This document shows, one piece after another, positions 1 to 13,275 of a stretch of DNA of 64,000 nucleotides. The stretch comes from Ipomoea triloba. Taxonomy: Eukaryota > Streptophyta > Magnoliopsida > Solanales > Convolvulaceae. A program made the translations under genes and the position numbers. Location: contig NC_044925.1 of assembly GCF_003576645.1 (NCBI RefSeq), positions 6,374,287 to 6,438,286 on the forward strand, given 5' to 3'. Numbering within the stretch: position 1 is the first letter of the stretch; each line of letters begins with the position of its first letter. Under the pieces are notes generated by a model. The model was not told the origin of the DNA. It worked only from the letters and a program-made list of their open reading frames with translations, and made no database searches.

Positions 1-424
1 CTACAAGAAGTGTGAAGATCGAGCTCCTTTAATTTGTGGCTTGATGAGTTTCATGCTTCTTTCCACTACAACCTATATATACGACATGGATGCCCAATTC
101 AAGGTCCTGTACTTTTGGATCATAATCTTTCATTTTATTGGTTGATCAAATATCCTTTGGATTAAAAAGTCTAGCTAATTGGATTAAGAGCAGATTCCAG
201 TTATCTTCAAAAAAAGAGAGCAGATACCAGTTGCTGCACCCAATTGGGTCTGGCCATGTGTTCAATTGGATTTGTGCAATAACTTCCTTATAATCAGCAA
301 ATAATAAAAGAAAAGTTCCTATTAATTTATCTAAATAACTACCTATTAACTTATCTAAATTTTCAAATTTTAATACTATTAGGATTAAATGTTGAACACT
401 ACCTAACCTGAATTTGATACCACT
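1..424. other. Non-coding, no gene recognised
   Basis: AT-rich sequence without a recognisable coding region. A minus-strand open frame at 146-436 has no family features and biased leucine/isoleucine-rich composition, so I do not call it. At 411-424 the minus strand reads AAGTGGTATCAAATT, which resembles the start of a Copia initiator-Met primer binding site but departs after eight to nine bases. Confidence 0.4.
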
Positions 425-760
425 TGTTAGGAACAATCTAAGCGCTAACCACTAAGCTAAAAGCTGAAAGTACAACTTTAATTTATTTCTTTAAATTTGT
501 TAAGTTTGTCTCATATAAGGAATATGAATTTATCTCATATAAGCAATATAATATGGGTGGACATATTGGGTCGGACCCATAATACAAGTGTAGATGCCTA
601 TAAATACGTTGTTGAATCTCTAAGTGGTGTATACCATCACAATTAATATAAGAATAGTTTCACTCACGTGCACGTAGGTTGCAGGCACATTGTAGAACCA
701 CATAAATCTTGTCTTCTTTACTTTTTTTGTCATTATTATTGTTTCTTGTTCTTGTACTTC
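425..760 (+). mobile_element. Copia LTR-like leader region (remnant)
   Basis: The segment starts TGTTAGGAAC, the common start of plant Copia LTRs. It contains a TATA-like TATAAATAC at about 599-607 and lies just upstream of a gag relic on the same strand. No clean CA end or initiator-Met primer binding site is visible between it and gag, so the LTR 3' boundary is undefined. Inference: degraded 5' LTR and leader of the element whose gag follows. Confidence 0.35.
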
Positions 761-761
761 T

Positions 762-1053
762 TTACCATCAAAGTTTGATGGTACAAGGAATTTCAGGTTA
801 TGGCAGTCTAGGGTTAAAGGATTTGTTGGCACAACAGGCTCTTCTGAAAACCTTAAGGTAGAAAAGCCAGCTAATCTAGCAAAGGCTGATTGGGGGATTC
901 GAAGGAATGCACGACATGAATGATTCGGTTATGCCCCGTGGATGAATTAGTGTATCACGTTATGGCATTGGAAACTTCAAAAGAAATTTGGGATGAATTG
1001 GAGATGGAAAAATCTTTGACGAACAACTTGTATCTAAACTAGAGGCTTTATGG
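762..1053 (+). pseudogene. Copia retrotransposon gag relic (UBN2 type)
   Basis: Forward-strand translation gives fragments typical of the N-terminal gag (UBN2) domain of plant Copia elements: PSKFDGTRNFRLWQSRVKG, then KPANLAKADWG, then after a frame change ELVYHVMALETSKEIWDELE and KSLTNNLYLN followed by a stop and RLYG. In intact elements these blocks are one continuous reading frame. Here it is broken by at least one frameshift and two stops, and it ends abruptly where a CACTA-like sequence begins. Gag would package element RNA; this copy cannot. No protease, integrase or reverse transcriptase follows. Confidence 0.7.
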
Positions 1054-2085
1054 CACTACTACAAATAAAACTTTTAACGTCAGTTTTTTTGGGACAAACG
1101 ACGTTGATTTTTTTCCAACATCATTATGTCAGACGTTATAAATAAATGATACAACGTCGTATATTTAAAAAAAATAAATAACACATACGACTTTCGTTTT
1201 TAATAAAAAACCGACGTCGTATAATTTTAAAAAATAAAAGTAAAAATAACAAACGAATGGCTTGGAATCTTGACCCCATTTTGTACACCAATTAAGAATT
1301 AACAATATACAAACACAAAGCATTAGAACACAAAGCATCTTAAACCCCCTAATTTCCCCTATTTTCATAGAAAAAACCAGGTTTATGCAATGAATGGCTT
1401 GGAATCTTGACCCAACTCTCATTGAGGCCAAGAATCCTCCAAAACATGCTAATGAATGTTGTACACCAAGCATTAATAATATACAAACACAAATCCTTCA
1501 TAAACTCAAGAACCCTAGGTTAGAGTTCTTCCCCTTTTTACAATAATCACAAATTAAGCATCAAGATAAATAATACAACCCTAAATCAAACCCATAAACT
1601 AACTACTCATGATTAAATAACATAAAGAACACAAAAGCACAAGTAATAAACATAAATCTTGCAAAAGAAAAGAGATAAGGGAAAGAAAGCTTCTCTACTG
1701 AAATGGATGGTAGAACCTTGAAATCCAAGATTACAAGTTTCAAAAGTGTTAAATAACATAAATCCAAACCTAATCTAATCTAAAAATATGAAAGGAAGTG
1801 AAAGGGAGTGTTGAGGCGATGGCAGTAGGTATGAAAGAAGAAGGAGAATGCTATGCTTTGAAAGGAGAGGGAATTGGGTGGGCTTATGCTGAAACGGTTT
1901 TTTTTTTTTTTTTAATTTAATAGCTTTACGACGTCGGTTGTTGCTTTTTTTAAAAAAAAATACAATTAACCATATACGATGTCGCGTCGATTATACACAA
2001 ATCGACGTCGTATAGGGAATTAATTTTATTTATTTATTTAAAAAACGATACGACGTCAGTTCATTGATGAACCTATTATATCGTG
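1054..2085. mobile_element. CACTA-like non-autonomous DNA element (degraded)
   Basis: Begins CACTACTACAAATAAAAC, the terminal motif type of plant CACTA (En/Spm) elements, directly after the gag relic. Subterminal repeats built on ACGTCGTAT occur at about 1095-1225, and the inverted form ATACGACGT recurs at about 1925-2060, as expected for the two ends of one element. No clean right terminus (GTAGTG) is seen near 2085 and no 3 bp target duplication could be confirmed, so the right edge is approximate. No transposase coding is present. Confidence 0.55.
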
Positions 2086-3205
2086 GCTACCCTGGTTTGG
2101 AGGTCCAGTGATAAATTCACTGGCAAGCACTACCTAAGGCGCATGAAAAGAAGACTTCTTTTTGGGCAATGATATTTGGGAGAAAAAGAACTCGATCAAC
2201 AAATCTTCACTACTCCTTTGCTTTCTTTTTTTTTTTCCTGTTTTCGTCCCTCAAATTCGGTACATCGCCTTGTGACGCGCGATCCAGTCATCTCAGCTTG
2301 TCATGTTAACGCACTCTATTCGGTGCCCTCACCACGATGTACACTCAGATGAATGACACCAGGTTTTGGCAATTAGCTAGCTAAATAGTAGCTTTCAAAA
2401 AAAAGAAAAAAAACTAGCTAAAAAGTAAAATTATACCCCTTATGCAATAATCACATGTTTACTATCAATTGGCAATGTCACCCTAACCTAAGCCCCAAAT
2501 CATACTACTCACACTCCATAAACACAAACAAGTAAAGAACACAAGTAAATTTCAAGGACATTGAACATGAAATTTAAAAAGAAAAATAAGAAAAGCTTCT
2601 CGATTGAGGAATTGAAATTCTTGGTTGAAATCCGCTTCAATCCAATGTTACAAGCTAGAGTTATGCACTTCCCATGCAAATCTATTCTAATCTAAGTTAA
2701 AAGTATCTAAAGAAATCAATGGAAAAATCGTCTCTACTCGTATCTAGGCCTCTGAAAACCACAACAGAGGGTCGGCACATGGGCACGCACACGCCTATGT
2801 CTGAACATAGGCGAACTCAAAGGCGTGTCAGTGCCCATCTCCAGAGATAAGGGAGTGGAGCTGTATGAGTGATCAAGTAGTGGTGTACACATAATTTATG
2901 TGAGGATGTGCTATCAATAGAAGCAATTGTAGCTTTAAAAAAAAAAAATAGAAGCAATTATATGTGAATGATCAAGGATCCATTGGACATAGAAGTTGCA
3001 AAATGGGTCTTATTGGTTTTGATATATCCCAATTTGTTTTCAACCAGTTTTATCAACTATACAGATACTTAGATCATAACAGTGATATTTGGATGAACCA
3101 CAAATTTAAAACAATAAGAAATGCAGCAGAAAAGAATTCGCATATTATCCATTACATCAAACCAGTTTATTACATCACACAAGAACACACTAACTCTACT
3201 CATAT
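2086..3205. other. Intergenic; downstream flank of the Lhcb gene
   Basis: No gene recognised. The part nearest 3205 is expected to hold the 3'UTR of the minus-strand Lhcb gene. A forward open frame at 2964-3236 overlaps that gene on the opposite strand and looks like chance. Confidence 0.4.
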
Positions 3206-3774
<569 letters not shown>

Positions 3775-4774
3775 NNNNNNNNNNNNNNNNNNNNNNNNNN
3801 NNNNNNNNNNNNNNNNNNNNNNNNNNNNNNNNNNNNNNNNNNNNNNNNNNNNNNNNNNNNNNNNNNNNNNNNNNNNNNNNNNNNNNNNNNNNNNNNNNNN
3901 NNNNNNNNNNNNNNNNNNNNNNNNNNNNNNNNNNNNNNNNNNNNNNNNNNNNNNNNNNNNNNNNNNNNNNNNNNNNNNNNNNNNNNNNNNNNNNNNNNNN
4001 NNNNNNNNNNNNNNNNNNNNNNNNNNNNNNNNNNNNNNNNNNNNNNNNNNNNNNNNNNNNNNNNNNNNNNNNNNNNNNNNNNNNNNNNNNNNNNNNNNNN
4101 NNNNNNNNNNNNNNNNNNNNNNNNNNNNNNNNNNNNNNNNNNNNNNNNNNNNNNNNNNNNNNNNNNNNNNNNNNNNNNNNNNNNNNNNNNNNNNNNNNNN
4201 NNNNNNNNNNNNNNNNNNNNNNNNNNNNNNNNNNNNNNNNNNNNNNNNNNNNNNNNNNNNNNNNNNNNNNNNNNNNNNNNNNNNNNNNNNNNNNNNNNNN
4301 NNNNNNNNNNNNNNNNNNNNNNNNNNNNNNNNNNNNNNNNNNNNNNNNNNNNNNNNNNNNNNNNNNNNNNNNNNNNNNNNNNNNNNNNNNNNNNNNNNNN
4401 NNNNNNNNNNNNNNNNNNNNNNNNNNNNNNNNNNNNNNNNNNNNNNNNNNNNNNNNNNNNNNNNNNNNNNNNNNNNNNNNNNNNNNNNNNNNNNNNNNNN
4501 NNNNNNNNNNNNNNNNNNNNNNNNNNNNNNNNNNNNNNNNNNNNNNNNNNNNNNNNNNNNNNNNNNNNNNNNNNNNNNNNNNNNNNNNNNNNNNNNNNNN
4601 NNNNNNNNNNNNNNNNNNNNNNNNNNNNNNNNNNNNNNNNNNNNNNNNNNNNNNNNNNNNNNNNNNNNNNNNNNNNNNNNNNNNNNNNNNNNNNNNNNNN
4701 NNNNNNNNNNNNNNNNNNNNNNNNNNNNNNNNNNNNNNNNNNNNNNNNNNNNNNNNNNNNNNNNNNNNNNNNNN
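3775..4774. other. Assembly gap of exactly 1000 N
   Basis: A round 1000 N run normally marks a gap of unknown size. It removes the 5' end and promoter of the Lhcb gene and the left edge of the tRNA-Thr array. Confidence 0.98.
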
Positions 4775-5173
4775 AAGTTAAAGCTTAATGAATTAGATTT
4801 AAGCATGGATGACGGAAGGCAAAAAGCCACCTCATCTCTGGTTTAAAAAAATACAACCTTTTAAAAAAAAACAAAGGTCAACCTAACCTGACCCTCAAAC
4901 GGGCTAGCCCATGACAGGTCATAACATANTAGCCCATGACAGGTCATAACATATGGGTTAGGTTGGTCCATTTTGATATATCTAGTTCTATCTCTATAGT
5001 ATCCTTTATAGATGTTCATAAAACTAAATCTTACGTAACTATTGGCACATCATGAGGTAATGACATTCAATTTGTTCTATGTTCACAAAATCAAAACATG
5101 ATGTACATATTTTGGAACTGACATTCACTATGTTCGATTTATAGAATATATGTATATGTTTTACTTTATGGGG

Positions 5174-5247
5174 TGCTCTTGTTGAGATTTCAACTCAAGA
5201 CCTCCCGCTTACTAAACGAGTGCTCTAACAAACTGAGCTACAAGAAC
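5174..5247 (-). pseudogene. tRNA-Thr(AGU)-like copy 1, degenerate
   Basis: Anticodon loop TTAGTAA is kept, but the T-loop C that anchors box B is changed (TTGAAAT for TTCAAAT), the anticodon stem has a C-to-T/G mismatch (CTCGT), and the acceptor 5' strand reads GTTCTTG. Unlikely to be transcribed well. Confidence 0.8.
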
Positions 5248-5373
5248 TACTGACAATTATGTCTTTTATTTATGTTTATAAAATTGAAGCTTAATATACA
5301 TAAACTACACAATACAAGCTTATAATACCTTGAGATGTAGCGAAATGATATTAAGGAAAATGTGACTTACACA

Positions 5374-6116
5374 NNNNNNNNNNNNNNNNNNNNNNNNNNN
5401 NNNNNNNNNNNNNNNNNNNNNNNNNNNNNNNNNNNNNNNNNNNNNNNNNNNNNNNNNNNNNNNNNNNNNNNNNNNNNNNNNNNNNNNNNNNNNNNNNNNN
5501 NNNNNNNNNNNNNNNNNNNNNNNNNNNNNNNNNNNNNNNNNNNNNNNNNNNNNNNNNNNNNNNNNNNNNNNNNNNNNNNNNNNNNNNNNNNNNNNNNNNN
5601 NNNNNNNNNNNNNNNNNNNNNNNNNNNNNNNNNNNNNNNNNNNNNNNNNNNNNNNNNNNNNNNNNNNNNNNNNNNNNNNNNNNNNNNNNNNNNNNNNNNN
5701 NNNNNNNNNNNNNNNNNNNNNNNNNNNNNNNNNNNNNNNNNNNNNNNNNNNNNNNNNNNNNNNNNNNNNNNNNNNNNNNNNNNNNNNNNNNNNNNNNNNN
5801 NNNNNNNNNNNNNNNNNNNNNNNNNNNNNNNNNNNNNNNNNNNNNNNNNNNNNNNNNNNNNNNNNNNNNNNNNNNNNNNNNNNNNNNNNNNNNNNNNNNN
5901 NNNNNNNNNNNNNNNNNNNNNNNNNNNNNNNNNNNNNNNNNNNNNNNNNNNNNNNNNNNNNNNNNNNNNNNNNNNNNNNNNNNNNNNNNNNNNNNNNNNN
6001 NNNNNNNNNNNNNNNNNNNNNNNNNNNNNNNNNNNNNNNNNNNNNNNNNNNNNNNNNNNNNNNNNNNNNNNNNNNNNNNNNNNNNNNNNNNNNNNNNNNN
6101 NNNNNNNNNNNNNNNN
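5374..6116. other. Assembly gap (743 N) inside the array
   Basis: The flanking sequence is in register with the repeat, and the spacing from copy 1 to copy 2 (1735 bp) is close to two units. One further tRNA-Thr-like copy is therefore probably hidden here. Open frames drawn through the Ns are meaningless. Confidence 0.95.
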
Positions 6117-6908
6117 CATAAACTACACAATACAAGCTTTTAATACCTAGAGATGTAGCGAAATGATATTAAGAAAAATGTGACTTACACATAACTTCAA
6201 TTTTCCTTGATTTTGTATTGTTGATTTTTTATTTATGAAATTAGTTTCTTAGAAATATCAAATTTCGCTTTTTTGTGCTTTAACATATTGATTTATTTAA
6301 TTATTCACTTATAGAGATCTCTTAATAAAATAACATATTTGAAAGAGTATTGCATTCAAGAACTTGAATTTTTCCTTGATTTCGTATTGTTGATTTTTTA
6401 AAAATTATTTTCTAAGAAATATTAAACTCTATTATTTTTTATTATTATATACTGATTTATTTTCCTATTCTCTTATAAAGATCTCTTAATAAGGTAACAT
6501 ATTTGAAAGGTATTGCATTCAAGAAGGTAAAGCTTAATGAATTAGATTTAAGCATGGATGACGGAAGGCAAAAAGCCACCTCATCTCTGGTTTAAAAAAA
6601 TACAACCCATTAAAAAAAAAAAACAAAGGTCAACCTAACCTGACCCACAAACGGGCTAGCCCATGACAGGTCATAACATATGGGTTAGGTTGGTCCATTT
6701 TGATATATCTAGTTCTATCTCTATAGTATCCTTTATAGATGTTCATAAAACTAAATCTAACGTAACTATTGGCACATCATGAGGTAATGACATTCAATTT
6801 GTTCTATGTTCACAAAATCAAAACTTGATGTACACGAATTTACATATTTTGGTATTGACATTCACTATGTTCGATTTACAAAATATATATATGTTTTACT
6901 TTAGGGGT

Positions 6909-6982
6909 TGCTCTTGTTGAGATTTGAACTCAAGACCTACCGCTTACTAAACGGGTGCTCTAACCAACTGAGCTACAAGAGC
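6909..6982 (-). tRNA. tRNA-Thr(AGU) copy 2, near intact
   Basis: Cloverleaf readable by eye: acceptor GCTCTTG with CAAGAGC, D-stem GCTC/GAGC, anticodon loop TTAGTAA, T-arm TTGAG-TTCAAAT-CTCAA. One mismatch closes the anticodon stem (CCCGT with GCGGT). Internal boxes A and B are intact. A TTTT run on the transcript strand lies about 25-30 nt downstream. Confidence 0.72.
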
Positions 6983-7791
6983 TACGAACAACTATGTCTT
7001 TTATTTATGTTTATAAAATTGAAGCTTAATATACATAAACTACACAATACAAGGTTTTAATACCTAGAGATGTAGCGAAATGATATTAAGGAAAATGTGA
7101 CTTACACATAACTTCAATTTTCCTTGATTTCGTATTGTTGATTTTTTATTTTTTATTTATGAAATTAGTTTCTTAGAAATATCAAATTTCGCTTTTTTGT
7201 GCTTTAACATATTGATTTATTTAATTATTCACTTATAGAGATCTCTTAATAAAATAACATATTTGAAAGAGTATTGCATTCAAGAACTTGAATTTTTCCT
7301 TGATTTCGTATTGCTGATTTTTTTTAAATTATTTTCTAAGAAATATTAAACTCTATTATTTTGTATTATTATATACTGATTTATTTTCCTATTCTATTAT
7401 AGAGATCTCTTAATAAGGTAACATATTTGAAAGAGTATTGCATTCAAGAAGGTAAAGCTTAATGAATTAGATTTAAGCATGGATGACGGAAGGCAAAAAG
7501 CCACCTCATCTCTGGTTTAAAAAAATACAACCCATTAAAAAAAAAAAAAGGTCAACCTAACCTGACCCACAAATGGGCTAGCCCATGACAGGTCATAACA
7601 TATGGGTTAGGTTAGTCCATTTTGATATATCTAGTTCTATCTCTATAGTATCCTTTGTAGATGTTCATAAAACTAAATCTTACGTAAATATTGGCACATC
7701 ATGAACTTGATGTTCACGAATTTACATATTTTGGTATTGACATTCACTATGTACGGTTTATAGAATATATATATGTTTTACTATAAGGGGG

Positions 7792-7865
7792 TGCTCTTGT
7801 TGAGATTTGAACTCAAGACCTCCCGCTTACTAAACGGGTGCTCTAACCAACTGAGCTACAAGAGC
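7792..7865 (-). tRNA. tRNA-Thr(AGU) copy 3, intact cloverleaf
   Basis: Acceptor GCTCTTG/CAAGAGC, D-stem GCTC/GAGC, anticodon stem CCCGT/GCGGG (one T-G wobble), anticodon AGT in loop TTAGTAA, variable AGGTC and T-stem TTGAG/CTCAA all pair, with discriminator A. Box A (TAGCTCAGTTGG) and box B (GAGTTCAAATCTC) are intact. An upstream TATAAA-like element lies about 35-40 nt before the 5' end. The usual downstream T-run is replaced by TTCT here, so termination would need a later site. Confidence 0.85.
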
Positions 7866-8715
7866 TACGAACAACTATGTCTTTTATATATGTTTATAAA
7901 ATTGAAGCTTAATATACATAAACTACACAATACAAGCTTTTAATACCTAGAGATGTAGCGAAATGATATTAAGGAAAATGTGACTTACACATAACTTCAA
8001 TTTTCCTTGATTTCGTATTGTTGATTTTTTATTTTTTATTTATGAAATTAGTTTCTTAGAAATATCAAATTTCGCTTTTTTGTGCTTTAACATATTGATT
8101 TATTTAATTATTCACTTATAGAGATCTCTTAATAAAATAACATATTTGAAAGAGTATTGCATTCAAGAACTTGAATTTTTCCTTGATTTCGTATTGCTGA
8201 TTTTTTTAAAATTATTTTCTAAGAAATATTAAACTCTATTATTTTGTATTATTATATACTGATTTATTTTCCTATTCTCTTATAGAGATCTCTTAATAAG
8301 GTAACATATTTGAAACAGTATTGCATTCAAGAAGTTAAAGCTTATTAAATTAGATTTAAGCATTGATGACGAAAGGCAAAATGCCACCTCATCTCTGGTT
8401 TGAATAAATACAACCCATAAAAAAAAAAAACAAAGGTCAACCTAACCTGACCCACAAACGGGCTAGCCCATGACAGGTCATAACATATGGGTTAGGTTGG
8501 TCCATTTTGATATATCTAGTTCTATCTCTATAGTATCCTTTATAGATTTTCATAAAACTAAATCTTACGTAACTATTGGCACATCATGAGGTAATGACAT
8601 TCAATTTGTTCTATGTTCACAAAATCAAAACTTGATGTACACGAATTTACATATTTTGGTATTGACATTCACTATGTTCGATTTATAAAATATATATATG
8701 TTTTACTTTAGGGGT

Positions 8716-8789
8716 TGCTCTTGTTGAGATTTGAACTCAAGACCTCCCGCTTACTAAACGGGTGCTCTAACCAACTGAGCTACAAGAGC
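8716..8789 (-). tRNA. tRNA-Thr(AGU) copy 4, intact cloverleaf, best candidate
   Basis: Same fully paired cloverleaf as copy 3, with anticodon AGT. In addition, the transcript strand has TTTT at 8690-8687, 26-29 nt after the tRNA 3' end, a possible RNA polymerase III stop that the other two intact copies lack. TATA-like sequence upstream; no CAA motif right before the 5' end. Would decode ACU/ACC/ACA after A34 is edited to inosine. Expression cannot be judged from sequence. Confidence 0.87.
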
Positions 8790-9592
8790 TACGAACAACT
8801 ATGTCTTTTATTTATGTTTATAAAATTGAAGCTTAATATACATAAACTACACAATACAAGCTTATAATACCTTGAGATGTAGCGAAATGATATTAAGGAA
8901 AATGTGACTTACACATAACTTCAATTTTCCTTGATTTTGTATTGTTGATATTTTTTATTTATGAAATTAGTTTCTTAGAAATATCAAATTTCGCTTTTTT
9001 GTGCTTTAACATATTGATTTATTTAGTTATTCACTTATAGAGATCTCTTAATAAAATAACATATTTGAAAGAGTATTGCATTCAAGAACTTGAATTTTTC
9101 CTTGATTTCGTATTGCTGATTTTTTTTAAATTATTTTCTAAGAAATATTAAACTCTATTATTTTGTATTATTATATACTGATTTATTTTCCTATTCTCTT
9201 ATAGAGATCTCTTAATAAGGTAACATATTTGAAAGAGTATTGCATTCAAGAAGGTAAAGCTTAATGAATTAGATTTAAGCATGGATGACGGAAGGCAAAA
9301 AGCCACCTCATCTCTGGTTTAAAAAAATACAACCCATTAAAAAAAAAAAAAGGTCAACCTAACCTGACCCACAAATGCGCTAGCCCATGACAGGTCATAA
9401 CATATGGGTTAGGTTAGTCCATTTTGATATATCTAGTTCTATCTCTATAGTATCCTTTGTAGATGTTCATAAAACTAAATCTTACGTAAATATTGGCACA
9501 TCATGAACTTGATGTTCACGAATTTACATATTTTGGTATTGACATTCACTATGTACGGTTTATAGAATATATATATGTTTTACTATAGGGGG

Positions 9593-9666
9593 TGCTCTTG
9601 TTGAGATTTGAACTCAAGACCTCCCGCTTACTAAGTGGGTGCTCTAATCAACTGAGTTACAAAAGC
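9593..9666 (-). pseudogene. tRNA-Thr-like copy 5, variant class B
   Basis: Acceptor 5' strand GCTTTTG still pairs with CAAGAGC through a T-G wobble. G10 is A and G19 is A, which damages box A and the D-stem, and the anticodon stem is CCCAC/GCGGG with an internal A-C mismatch. Anticodon AGT kept. Confidence 0.8.
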
Positions 9667-10475
9667 TACGAACAACTATGTCTTTTATATCCGTCTATAA
9701 AATTGAAGCTTAATATACATAAACTACACAATACAAGCTTATAATACCTTGAGATGTAGCGAAATGATATTAAGGAAAATGTGACTTACACATAAGTTCA
9801 ATTTTCCTTGATTTCGTATTGTTGATTTATTATTTTTTATTTATGAAATTAGTTTCTTAGAAATATCATATTTTGCTTTTTTGTGCTTTAAAATATTGAT
9901 TTATTTAATTATTCACTTATAGAGATCTCTTAATAAAATAACATATTTGAAAGAGTATTGCATTCAAGAACTTGAACTTTTCCTTGATTTCGTATTGCTG
10001 ATTTTTTTTGAAATTATTTTCTAAGAAATATTAAACTCTATAATTTTGTATTATTATATACTGATTTATTTTCCTATTCTCTTATAGAGATCTCTTAATA
10101 AGGTAACATATTTGAAAGAGTATTGCATTCAAGAAGGTAAAGCTTAATGAATTAGATTTAAGCATGGATGACGGAAGGCAAAAAGCCACCTCATCTCTGG
10201 TTTAAAAAAATACAACCCATTAAAAAAAAAAAAAGGTCAACCTAACCTGACCCACAAATGGGCTAGCCCATGACAGGTCATAACATATGGGTTAGGTTAG
10301 TCCATTTTGATATATCTAGTTCTATCTCTATAGTATCCTTTGTAGATGTTCATAAAACTAAATCTTACGTAAATATTGGCACATCATGAACTTGATGTTC
10401 ACGAATTTACATATTTTGGTATTGACATTCACTATGTACGGTTTATAGAATATATATATGTTTTACTATAGGGGG

Positions 10476-10549
10476 TGCTCTTGTTGAGATTTGAACTCAA
10501 GACCTCCCGCTTACTAAGTGGGTGCTCTAATCAACTGAGTTACAAAAGC
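10476..10549 (-). pseudogene. tRNA-Thr-like copy 6, variant class B
   Basis: Identical changes to copy 5 and exactly 883 bp from it, indicating recent unit duplication. Confidence 0.8.
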
Positions 10550-11358
10550 TACGAACAACTATGTCTTTTATATCCGTCTATAAAATTGAAGCTTAATATA
10601 CATAAACTACACAATACAAGCTTATAATACCTTGAGATGTAGCGAAATGATATTAAGGAAAATGTGACTTACACATAAGTTCAATTTTCCTTGATTTCGT
10701 ATTGTTGATTTATTATTTTTTATTTATGAAATTAGTTTCTTAGAAATATCATATTTTGCTTTTTTGTGCTTTAAAATATTGATTTATTTAATTATTCACT
10801 TATAGAGATCTCTTAATAAAATAACATATTTGAAAGAGTATTGCATTCAAGAACTTGAATTTTTACTTGATTTCGTATTGCTGATTTTTTTTGAAATTAT
10901 TTTCTAAGAAATATTAAACTCTATAATTTTGTATTATTATATACTGATTTATTTTCCTATTCTCTTATAGAGATCTCTTAATAAGGTAACATATTTGAAA
11001 GAGTATTGCATTCAAGAAGTTAAAGCTTAATGAATTAGATTTAAGCATGGATGACGGAAGGCAAAAAGCCACCTCATCTCTGGTTTAAAAAAATACAACC
11101 CATTAAAAAAAAAAAAAGGTCAACCTAACCTGACCCACAAATGGGCTAGCCCATGACAGGTCATAACATATGGGTTAGGTTAGTCCATTTTGATATATCT
11201 AGTTCTATCTCTATAGTATCCTTTGTAGATGTTCATAAAACTAAATCTTACGTAAATATTGGCACATCATGAACTTGATGTTCACGAATTTACATATTTT
11301 GGTATTGACATTCACTATGTACGGTTTATAGAATATATATATGTTTTACTATAGGGGG

Positions 11359-11432
11359 TGCTCTTGTTGAGATTTGAACTCAAGACCTCCCGCTTACTAA
11401 GTGGGTGCTCTAATCAACTGTGTTACAAAAGC
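11359..11432 (-). pseudogene. tRNA-Thr-like copy 7, variant class B
   Basis: Class B changes plus one extra substitution in the D-stem (CTGTGTTAC for CTGAGTTAC on the plus strand). Again 883 bp from its neighbour. Confidence 0.8.
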
Positions 11433-12021
11433 TACGAACAACTATGTCTTTTATATCCGTCTATAAAATTGAAGCTTAATATACATAAACTACACAATAC
11501 AAGCTTATAATACCTTGAGATGTAGCGAAATGATATTAAGGAAAATGTGACTTACACATAACTTCAATTTTCCTTGATTTTGTATTGTTGATATTTTTTA
11601 TTTATGAAATTAGTTTCTTAGAAATATCATATTTTGCTTTTTTGTGCTTTAAAATATTGATTTATTTAATTATTCACTTATAGAGATCTCTTAATAAAAT
11701 AACATATTTGAAAGAGTATTGCATTCAAGAACTTGAATTTTTCCTTGATTTCGTATTGCTGATTTTTTTAAAATTATTTTCTACGAAATATTAAACTCTA
11801 TTATTTTGTATTATTATATACTGATTTATTTTCCTATTCTATTATAGAGATCTCTTAATAAGGTAACATATTTGAAAGAGTATTGCATTCAAGAAGGTAA
11901 AGCTTAATGAATTAGATTTAAGCATGGATGACGGAAGGCAAAAAGCCACCTCATCTCTGGTTTAAAAAAATACAACCCATTAATAAAAAAAAAAAGGTCA
12001 ACCTAACCTGACCCACAAATG

Positions 12022-12095
12022 GGCTAGCCCATGACAGGTCATAACATATGGGTTAGGTTAGCCCATGACAGGTCATAACATATGGGTTAGGTTGG
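12022..12095. repeat. 34 bp minisatellite, two copies
   Basis: The 34 bp word starting GCCCATGACAGGTCATAAC and ending GGGTTAGGTTA is present twice in this unit and once in most others. Similar doublings lie at about 4909-4965 and 18565-18640. Confidence 0.85.
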
Positions 12096-12310
12096 TCCAT
12101 TTTGATATATCTAGTTCTATCTCTATAGTATCCTTTATAGATTTTCATAAAACTAAATCTTACGTAACTATTGGCACATCATGAGGTAATGACATTCAAT
12201 TTGTTCTATGTTCACAAAATCAAAACTTGATGTACACGAATTTACATATTTTGGTATTGACATTCACTATGTTCGATTTATAAAATATATATATATTTTA
12301 CTTTAGGGGT

Positions 12311-12384
12311 TGCACTTGTTGAGATTTGAACTCAAGACCTCCCGCTTACTAAACGGGTGCTCTAACCAACTGAGCTACAAGAGC
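12311..12384 (-). tRNA. tRNA-Thr(AGU) copy 8, one acceptor mismatch
   Basis: All arms pair except a U3-U70 mismatch (3' strand CAAGTGC). Boxes A and B are intact, anticodon AGT. Possibly transcribed but a doubtful tRNA. Confidence 0.6.
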
Positions 12385-13205
12385 TACGAACAACTATGTC
12401 TTTTATTTATGTTTATAAAATTGAAGCTTAATATACATAAACTACACAATACAAGCTTTTAATACCTAGAGATGTAGCGAAATGATATTAAGGAAAATGT
12501 GACTTACACATAACTTCAATTTTCCTTGATTTTGTATTGTTGATATTTTTTATTTATGAAATTAGTTTCTTAGAAATATCAAATTTCGCTTTTTTGTGCT
12601 TTAACATATTGATTTATTTAATTATTCACTTATAGAGATCTCTTAATAAAATAACATATTTGAAAGAGTATTGCATTCAAGAACTTGAATTTTTACTTGA
12701 TTTCGTATTGCTGATTTTTTTTGAAATTATTTTCTAAGAAATATTAAACTCTATTATTTTGTATTATTATATACTGATTTATTTTCCTATTCTCTTATAG
12801 AGATCTCTTAATAAGGTAACATATTTGAAAGAGTATTGCATTCAAGAAGTTAAAGCTTAATGAATTAGATTTAAGCATGGATGACGGAAGGCAAAAAGCC
12901 ACCTCATCTCTGGTTTGAAAAAATACAACCCATTAAAAAAAAAAAAAAAGGTCCACCTAACCTGACCCACAAACTGGCTAGCCCATGACAGGTCATAACA
13001 TATGGGTTAGGTTGGTCCATTTTGATATATCTAGTTCCATCTCTATAGTATCCTTTATAGATGTTCATAAAACTAAATCTTACGTAACTATTGGCACATC
13101 ATGAGGTAATGACATTCAATTTGTTCTATGTTCACAAAATCAAAACTTGATGACATTCACTATGTTCGATTTATAGAATATATATATATGTTTTATTTTA
13201 AGGGG

Positions 13206-13275
13206 TGCTCTTGTTGAGATTTGAATTCAAGGCCTCCCGCTTACTAAACAAGTGCTCTAACCAACTGAGCTACAA
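13206..13275 (-). pseudogene. tRNA-Thr-like copy 9, truncated 5' end
   Basis: About nine bases are missing around the 5' acceptor strand (plus strand reads GAGCTACAAACAAC where others have GAGCTACAAGAGCTACGAAC). T-stem and anticodon-stem substitutions are also present. Confidence 0.78.

Noticed and set aside
12022..12095. GGGTTAGGTTAG words as interstitial telomere sequence
   Set aside because: Plant telomere is TTTAGGG repeated in register; here the word is part of a 34 bp repeat and never forms a TTTAGGG run.
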